Below are positions 58,661 through 64,000 of a stretch of 64,000 bases of DNA, piece by piece (the stretch's first letter is position 1; each line of letters opens with the position of its first letter). This DNA is from Asanoa hainanensis (lineage in GTDB: Bacteria > Actinomycetota > Actinomycetes > Mycobacteriales > Micromonosporaceae). The translations under genes and the position numbers were made by a program. The stretch covers positions 1 to 64,000 of the forward strand of contig NZ_FZPH01000026.1 of assembly GCF_900188485.1 (NCBI RefSeq), given 5' to 3'. The notes beneath the pieces are model-generated. The model did no database searches and was not told where the DNA came from. It worked only from the letters and a program-made list of their open reading frames with translations.

Positions 58661-58735
58661 CCCGCCCCCGCACTGAACGACCCCTCAGGTAAACATGGTT
58701 GGCGGGCACCGTCGCCCGCCGAGAGGGGAGTTCTG

Positions 58736-60073
58736 ATGATCGAGTCTCTGCTGGTCGCCAACCGGGGTGAGATCGCCCGCCGGGTGATCCGCTCCGCGCG
58801 CCGGCTGGGCGTGCGCACGATCGCCGTCTACTCCGAGGCCGACGCCGACCTGCCGTTCGTCAAAGAGGCCGACGAGGCGGTGCTGATCGGCCCGGCCAAC
58901 GTGGCGCAGAGCTACCGCAACGTCGAGGCTCTCCTGGCCGCCGCGAAGACCACCGGCGCCCAGGCGGTCCACCCCGGCTATGGCTTCCTCTCCGAGAACG
59001 CCGAGTTCGCCCGCGCCGTCGAGGCCGCCGGCCTGATCTGGGTCGGTCCGAGCCCCGAGGCGATCAGCGCGATGGGCGACAAGATCAACGCGCGCAACCT
59101 GATGGCCGCCGCCGGTGTCCCGGTCGCACCCGGCACCACCGACCCGGCCGCGTCGGTCGACGCCGCCGTGGCGGCCGCCGCCGAGATCGGCTACCCGGTG
59201 ATGGTCAAGGCCGCGGCGGGTGGCGGCGGCATGGGCATGGGCGTCGCCGGCGACGAGGCCGCGCTGCGCACCGAGTACGACAAGGTCCGCACCTTCGCCG
59301 ACCGGATGTTCGGCGACGGCGCCGTGCTGATCGAGCGTTACTTCCCCCGCGTACGCCATGTCGAGGTGCAGATCCTGGGCCTGGCCGACGGCACCGTCGT
59401 GGCGCTCGGCGAGCGGGAGTGCTCGGTGCAGCGCCGCAACCAGAAGCTGGCCGAGGAGTCGCCGTCGCCGGCCGTCTCCCCGGAGCTGCGCGCCCGGCTG
59501 CTGGCCGCCGCCGTCCGGGCCGGCGAGGCGGTCGGCTACCGCAACGCGGGCACCGTCGAGTGCCTGCTGGAGCCCGCGACGGGCGAGTTCTTCTTCCTGG
59601 AGATGAACACCCGGCTGCAGGTCGAGCACCCGGTGACCGAGCTCGTCTACGGTGTCGACCTGGTCGAGGAGCAGTTGCGGGTGGCATCCGGCCTGCCGCC
59701 GGCGTTCGACCCGGCCGCGCTGGCCCCCCGCGGGCACGCGATCGAGCTGCGAGTCAACGCCGAGGACCCGAAGCGGTTCCTGCCCGGCCCGGGCGCGGTG
59801 ACCACCTGGGTCGAGCCGACCGGCGAGGGCGTCCGGGTCGACTCGGGGTACGCCGCAGGGACGACGGTGACTCCGTTCTACGACTCATTGATGGCCAAGC
59901 TCGTTGTGTATGGCGATGACCGTGCGCAGGCGCTCGAGCGGGCCCGGGCCGCGGTCGCCGCGTTCGAGATCGTGGGTCCGAAGCAGAACCTGCCGTTCTT
60001 CGCGGAACTGCTGGACAACGCCGAGTTCGGTTCGGGTGACTACGACACAGGCATCGTGGCTCGCATGCGATAA
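58736..60073 (+). CDS. accC: Biotin carboxylase subunit of an acyl-CoA carboxylase
   Basis: A 445-residue biotin carboxylase that carboxylates biotin on a carrier protein using ATP and bicarbonate. The N-domain is SLLVANRGEIARRVIRSARRLG, with HPGYGFLSENAEFA. The ATP-grasp domain has VMVKAAAGGGGMGMGVA, RHVEVQILG, ECSVQRRNQKLAEESPSP and FLEMNTRLQVEHPVTE. It ends without a biotin-carrier domain, unlike the ~590-residue actinomycete AccA proteins, so a separate BCCP must exist. The carboxyltransferase is at 63261, beyond two secreted-protein genes. Strong ribosome site GAGAGGGGAG. Confidence 0.94.
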   Translation: MIESLLVANRGEIARRVIRSARRLGVRTIAVYSEADADLPFVKEADEAVLIGPANVAQSYRNVEALLAAAKTTGAQAVHPGYGFLSENAEFARAVEAAGLIWVGPSPEAISAMGDKINARNLMAAAGVPVAPGTTDPAASVDAAVAAAAEIGYPVMVKAAAGGGGMGMGVAGDEAALRTEYDKVRTFADRMFGDGAVLIERYFPRVRHVEVQILGLADGTVVALGERECSVQRRNQKLAEESPSPAVSPELRARLLAAAVRAGEAVGYRNAGTVECLLEPATGEFFFLEMNTRLQVEHPVTELVYGVDLVEEQLRVASGLPPAFDPAALAPRGHAIELRVNAEDPKRFLPGPGAVTTWVEPTGEGVRVDSGYAAGTTVTPFYDSLMAKLVVYGDDRAQALERARAAVAAFEIVGPKQNLPFFAELLDNAEFGSGDYDTGIVARMR

Positions 60074-60126
60074 GTGGGGTTAGTGACCATTTTTTCCCAT
60101 TCACCTGCGTGACCCCGTTCAGGCCA

Positions 60127-60193
60127 GTTCGTTACCTAAGGCAGTGGCGGTCATAACCGGTCAAATCAGGCCGGACCGCCACCGCTAACGAAC
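60127..60193 (+). promoter_or_regulatory. Long interrupted inverted repeat in the leader of the secreted-protein gene
   Basis: GTTCGTTA (60127-60134) pairs with TAACGAAC (60186-60193), and GCAGTGGCGGTC (60141-60152) pairs with GACCGCCACCGC (60174-60185) with one mismatch. The left side has a 6-nt bulge and the loop is 21 nt. It ends 22 bp before ATG 60216 and 53 bp after the accC stop. Confidence 0.65.
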
Positions 60194-60215
60194 CGGCGAG
60201 CGGGAAGGCGGGCCC

Positions 60216-61406
60216 ATGATTCGGTCGGGAGTCGCGCGCGTCAAGCGCCAGGCTTCACGCCGGGTCCTGGTCCGCACGCTCGTCGTCGGTGGTCTCGCGG
60301 GAGCGGCCTGGCTGCTCTCCGCGTCGGCTGCTCAGGCCGCCGCCGCGGAACCGTCCGCCGACCGGAGCACGGGGTCCGTCCTCGAGCCCCTGGGCGGCGT
60401 GCTGGAAGCCGCGAAGCCGGTGTTGAGCACGGCAGAAGGACTGCTCGGGGGAGCATTGGCGCCGGCAACGGCGCAGGGTTCCACAGCGCCGGTGACGGCG
60501 CGCGGTTCCTCTGCGCCGGCAATGGCGCACGCTCCCGTCGAGCAGCCGGTGTCGACCGGCCGGACCGCCGCGCGGCGGGTGAGCTCCGATTCCGCCGTCG
60601 CCGTCGTCGCACCCAGTACGACGGCGAAACGCTCCATCACCATCGCGGACGCGGCGCCGGCCCTCGGGTCGGACCAGGCCGCCGTCCGTACGGCCGACCG
60701 CGCCGGCGCCCCCCACGGGTCGCCGAACCGCTCGGCGGACCGGCCCGAACCCCGCGTCAGCGGGTTGGCCGGCATCGGACTGGTCGCTCCGCTCGGGGTC
60801 ACCCGTGCGCTGACCGTCCCGGGCGCCCTGCTTACCCCGGTGGCTCAGGTCGCCCTGCCGGCACTCGCGCCGGTCACCGCGTTCTTCCGTCCACTGACCT
60901 CGATGCTGCGGTTCGCCGTGGTGCCGTTGTTCAGCACGGCGGGCGTGGTGGCCAAGACGGTGACCGGCACCCTGCCCGGCCCCCGTGGCCGGCCAAGCTC
61001 GGTTGTCACGCCCAACGGTCCCGTCGGCGTGCACGGAGGCGTGTCATCCGGCACGACCGGCACGGTCGCCGCGGGTGCGGCCTCCGCGGCCGCGGTTGGG
61101 GCCGCTCACACCGAGCCGAGCACCGACCGGCAGCATGCCGGCCGGCCGGAACGCGCGGTCGAGGCCGTGTCGTCCCGGAAGAAGGGCGATGCGCCCAGCC
61201 TGCCCCATCCCGTGCCCGCACAGGGTGAAGGCAGCGCTTCGGGGACCCCGGCCAGTGCGGCGGGTTCACCGATGGGCGGTGGTGCGTTCGCCACCGTTCC
61301 CTCGTCGGTCGCGGACAGCATGGTGGCCTACCAGTTGCTGCCGAAATCGGCCGACACAGTGGTACCGCGGCGTGACGCCGAGGAACCGACCGTCTCACCT
61401 GACTAG
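60216..61406 (+). CDS. Secreted hypothetical protein, Ala-rich with hydrophobic centre
   Basis: A 396-residue protein not belonging to a family I know. A basic N-region (GVARVKRQASRRVLVR) and hydrophobic core (TLVVGGLAGAAWLLSASAAQA) form a signal peptide with a likely cut after AQA. The mature part has short Ala/Thr/Ser repeats (ATAQGSTAP, TARGSSAP) and a hydrophobic central stretch (about 190-265: VAPLGVTRALTVPGALL, FFRPLTSMLRFAVVPLFST). The tail is Gly/Ser/Ala rich. No cysteine or catalytic motif stands out. It lies next to the chaplin-like gene and may share its role at the cell surface. Confidence 0.75.
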   Translation: MIRSGVARVKRQASRRVLVRTLVVGGLAGAAWLLSASAAQAAAAEPSADRSTGSVLEPLGGVLEAAKPVLSTAEGLLGGALAPATAQGSTAPVTARGSSAPAMAHAPVEQPVSTGRTAARRVSSDSAVAVVAPSTTAKRSITIADAAPALGSDQAAVRTADRAGAPHGSPNRSADRPEPRVSGLAGIGLVAPLGVTRALTVPGALLTPVAQVALPALAPVTAFFRPLTSMLRFAVVPLFSTAGVVAKTVTGTLPGPRGRPSSVVTPNGPVGVHGGVSSGTTGTVAAGAASAAAVGAAHTEPSTDRQHAGRPERAVEAVSSRKKGDAPSLPHPVPAQGEGSASGTPASAAGSPMGGGAFATVPSSVADSMVAYQLLPKSADTVVPRRDAEEPTVSPD

Positions 61407-61659
61407 TGATGAAGGACCTGCACCGGCGACGGGCAGGAGCCGACCAGCCCCACCGGGCCACCGGGCCCGTGTAGCGCGGCAGACCAGGGATTCCGATGAC
61501 CGCTCGCACTAGCGGCGAAACCCTGGCCGGACATCACGAACCACACCTGGGCGCAAGTCGACAGGCGGAGTCAGGGCACCTCACGGCACCGTCGCGCCCG
61601 GACAGCGACACCACGGCAACACCCTCTTACTGACATTTATTGAAAGGTCACTTCACCCA

Positions 61660-63153
61660 ATGAAGACTTGGGTTCGCAAGTCCATCAGCGTTGGCGTCAT
61701 GGCGGCTGGTGGTCTGCTCATCACCCAGGCGGCGGCCTCGGCCGACGTCATCAGCAACGGCAACTTCGGCGTCGGCAACGGCACCCAGCTGTACGCGCCG
61801 ATCCAGACCGTCGCGGACATCTGCGGCAACAGCATCGCCGGCGTCGGCGGTGCCGCGTTCGCGCAGTGTGACGGCGGCGCGGCCGCGGTCAACGGCGGCG
61901 GCAGCAACTTCATCACGTCGAACAACTTCGGTGTCGGCAACGGCAGCCAGGTGATCACGCCGGTCCAGACCGTCCTGGACGTCTGCGGCAACGCCATCGG
62001 TGCCGCCGCCAGCGCGGCCTTCGCCGCCTGTGACGGTGGCGCCCTGGCCGTCAACGGCGCCGGCGAGAGCGACGACAACGACGGTGGTTACCGCAAGCAC
62101 CACGACGCCGACGAGGCCCTCAAGATGGCCGAGGGCAAGAGCAAGAAGCACAAGAAGGGCCGCGGTGCTTGGGACGACCAGGCCACCAACGTCATCTCGT
62201 CGGGCAACTACGGTGTCCTGAACGGCACCCAGGTCTACGCGCCGATCCAGACCTCGATCAACATCTGCGGCAACGCGATCCCGCTGGTCGGTGCCGCGGC
62301 GTTCGCCTCCTGCGACGGCGGCGCGGCCGCGGTCAACGAGAGCGCTCGCGCTGAGGGTGGCGACTACGACGGTCGGGGCCACGACGGCCGGGGTCACCGT
62401 GGCAGCCGCGGCGACGGCGGCGGCACGCTGGTCTTCACCGGCGGCAACTACGGCGTCGGCAACGGCACCCAGGTGTTCGCGCCGATCCAGACCGTGATCG
62501 ACATCTGCGGTAACGGCATCGCCGCCGCCGGTGGGGCCGCGTTCGCGGCTTGCGACGGTGGCGCCGCCGCCGTCAACGAGAGCGCCCGCGAGGAAGCCAA
62601 CGTCATCTCGACCGGCAACTACGGCGTCGGCAACGGCACCCAGGCGTACGCGCCGGTCCAGACCGTCCTGGACGTCTGCGGCAACGGCATCGCCGGCGCT
62701 GCGGCGGCCGCGTTCGCGCAGTGCGACGGTGGCGCGATCGCCCTCAACGAGAGCGCTCGCGCCGAGGGTGCGCGCGACGAGGCGCTGCCGGTTCTCGGCT
62801 CGCTCCCCGTCGTCGCGGGCCTGCCGGTCGTCGGGTCGCTGGGGCAGAACACCGCCCCGGCCGCCGCTCCCAAGATGGACACCGCGCCGGGTGCCCGCTC
62901 GGGTGCCACCGAGGGTGACGACTACGACAACGACCGTCGTCACGGCAAGCACGGCAAGAAGAACGGCCACCGGGGCAGCGTTGCCTCCAACGGTGGGACC
63001 AACGTGATCACCACGGGCAACTACGGTGTCGCCAACGGCACCCAGGTGTACGCGCCGGTCCAGACCGTGATCGACATCAGCGGCAACGCGATCGCCGCCG
63101 CCGGTGGCGCCGCCTTCGCGCAGAGCCAGGGCGGGGCGCTCGCCCTCAACTGA
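61660..63153 (+). CDS. Secreted protein with six chaplin-like repeats
   Basis: A 497-residue secreted protein. A signal peptide ends at ASA near residue 28. Six ~50-residue repeats follow at about residues 29-78, 83-132, 177-226, 256-305, 313-362 and 447-496. Each reads NVIS-GNYGVGNGTQVYAPIQ, then a CGN, then FAxCDGGAxAxN. This resembles the chaplin domain of Streptomyces (GN, PV and CGN signature, two Cys). Spacers are charged, with Lys/His-rich (KSKKHKKGRG) and Gly/Arg/His-rich runs. The sixth repeat has Ser in place of both cysteines (DISGN and AQSQGG). Probably a surface-active or amyloid-like coat protein. ATG 61660 has AAGGT upstream. Confidence 0.85.
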   Translation: MKTWVRKSISVGVMAAGGLLITQAAASADVISNGNFGVGNGTQLYAPIQTVADICGNSIAGVGGAAFAQCDGGAAAVNGGGSNFITSNNFGVGNGSQVITPVQTVLDVCGNAIGAAASAAFAACDGGALAVNGAGESDDNDGGYRKHHDADEALKMAEGKSKKHKKGRGAWDDQATNVISSGNYGVLNGTQVYAPIQTSINICGNAIPLVGAAAFASCDGGAAAVNESARAEGGDYDGRGHDGRGHRGSRGDGGGTLVFTGGNYGVGNGTQVFAPIQTVIDICGNGIAAAGGAAFAACDGGAAAVNESAREEANVISTGNYGVGNGTQAYAPVQTVLDVCGNGIAGAAAAAFAQCDGGAIALNESARAEGARDEALPVLGSLPVVAGLPVVGSLGQNTAPAAAPKMDTAPGARSGATEGDDYDNDRRHGKHGKKNGHRGSVASNGGTNVITTGNYGVANGTQVYAPVQTVIDISGNAIAAAGGAAFAQSQGGALALN

Positions 63154-63173
63154 TCCACCGTTCGACCGCTTCA

Positions 63174-63204
63174 AAAGGGCCCCCGCGACCTGCGGGGGCC
63201 CTTT
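63174..63204 (+). terminator. Rho-independent terminator after the chaplin-like gene
   Basis: AAAGGGCCCCCGC (63174-63186) and GCGGGGGCCCTTT (63192-63204) form a perfect 13-bp stem with a GACCT loop, 20 bp after the stop and followed by CGTTTG. Confidence 0.92.
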
Positions 63205-63260
63205 CGTTTGCGGATGTAGTACCTTAACGATAGTTCAGTCGCGTTGGCGAAGGGGTCGGT

Positions 63261-64000
63261 GTGGCACTCGACGACGAAGAGCTCGAGCAGCTCGGCAAGC
63301 GGGTCCGGGCCGGTGGCGCGGAGCGCTACCACGCGGCCAACGCAGCCAAGGGCAAGATGTTCGCCCGCGAGCGGGTGGCGCACCTGGTCGACGAGGGCTC
63401 GTTCGTCGAGGACGGGCTCTACGCCAACGCCCTCGCCGAGGGCCTGCCGGCCGACGGCGTGATCACCGGTCAGGCGACCATCGACGGCCGTCGGGTCTGC
63501 CTGATGGCGAACGACTCGACGGTGAAGGCCGGCTCCTGGGGCGCCCGTACCGTTGAGAAGATCATCCGGATCATCGAGCGGGCCTACCAGTCCGGTCTGC
63601 CGATGGTCTACCTGGTCGACTCGGCCGGCGCCCGGATCACCGACCAGGTCGACCTGTTCCCTGGCCGGCGCGGCGCCGGGCACATCTTCTGGAACCAGGT
63701 CCGTGCCTCCGGGTCGATCCCGCAGGTCTGCGCGCTGTTCGGGCCGTCCGCGGCGGGCGGTGCGTACATCCCGGCGTTCTGCGACGTGGTCGCGATGGTC
63801 GACGGCAACGCCAGCATGTACCTCGGGTCCGACCGCATGGTCGAGATGGTCACCGGCGAGAAGACCACGCTGGAGGCGATGGGTGGCGCCGCGGTGCACA
63901 CCCGTGAGTCCGGCGTCGGCCACTTCCTGTGCAAGACCGAGGACGAGGCGCTCGACACCGTTCGCCGCTACCTGTCCTACCTGCCGGCCAACTACACCGA
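63261..64000 (+). CDS. Acyl-CoA carboxylase carboxyltransferase subunit (partial, runs off the window)
   Basis: The first 246 codons of a biotin-dependent carboxyltransferase (PccB/AccD family), which moves CO2 from carboxybiotin to an acyl-CoA. GTG 63261 (VALDDEELEQLGKRV) has AAGGGG upstream. The frame is open to the window end. Family motifs are AKGKMFARERVAHLVDEGSF, VYLVDSAGARITDQVDLFPGRRGAG, FGPSAAGGAYIPAFCDVV and GSDRMVEMVTGEKTTLEAMGG. Its partner biotin carboxylase is at 58736; a terminator and two secreted-protein genes separate them, so it has its own promoter. Confidence 0.94.
   Translation, partial: MALDDEELEQLGKRVRAGGAERYHAANAAKGKMFARERVAHLVDEGSFVEDGLYANALAEGLPADGVITGQATIDGRRVCLMANDSTVKAGSWGARTVEKIIRIIERAYQSGLPMVYLVDSAGARITDQVDLFPGRRGAGHIFWNQVRASGSIPQVCALFGPSAAGGAYIPAFCDVVAMVDGNASMYLGSDRMVEMVTGEKTTLEAMGGAAVHTRESGVGHFLCKTEDEALDTVRRYLSYLPANYT

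Overview
This window is the chromosome-origin region of a high-GC actinomycete, most likely a Micromonosporaceae member. The basis is the gene order rpmH-dnaA-oriC-dnaN-gnd-recF-dciA-gyrB-gyrA-DUF3566-tRNA-Ile-tRNA-Ala, with rnpA-yidD-yidC-jag-rsmG-parA-parB running the other way, a cluster of parS sites, GTG starts and very high third-position G+C. The family is inferred from synteny and protein style; no species can be named.

Layout. 1-3.9 kb: a GNAT acetyltransferase, a PLP aminotransferase, a D-Ala-D-Ala ligase and a second GNAT gene whose first codons lie in a parS site. 3.9-8.8 kb: a gene-poor stretch with six parS-like sites, a 91-97 bp tandem array and, inserted in that array with a 6-bp target duplication, a decayed IS481-type element. 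8.8-20 kb (minus strand): a HIT-like gene, parB, parA (with a roughly 1,200-codon open, low-complexity frame upstream and in phase), rsmG, jag, yidC, yidD, rnpA and rpmH. 20-23.3 kb: dnaA (long domain II) and oriC with about 17 DnaA-box-like 9-mers and an AT-rich segment next to dnaN. 23.3-34.4 kb: replication and topoisomerase genes, a DUF3566 membrane protein and two tRNAs around a DLW-39 small protein.

34.5-58 kb is an accessory and metabolic arm: two repeat-filled intergenic strips; a divergent ArsR-type/DinB pair sharing a large dyad; an MscS channel; a PadR-controlled ABC exporter; a MacB-like exporter operon divergent from a two-component system; a MerR-type regulator divergent from SnoaL and SDR genes; YbaK-like, FrnE-like, SufE, CBS and ProRS genes; a sigma factor fused to the remains of its neighbour; an SGNH hydrolase; a PLP enzyme with a Tat-lipoprotein signal; and a rhodanese.

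58-64 kb carries a TetR regulator, a biotin carboxylase and (cut by the window end) a carboxyltransferase, forming an acyl-CoA carboxylase. Between these two subunits lie two secreted-protein genes. The second encodes six chaplin-like repeats, the last with both cysteines replaced by serine. The most notable items are this six-repeat protein, the huge open extension in frame with ParA, the parS cluster built largely from one non-palindromic variant, and DnaA boxes between gyrB and gyrA.
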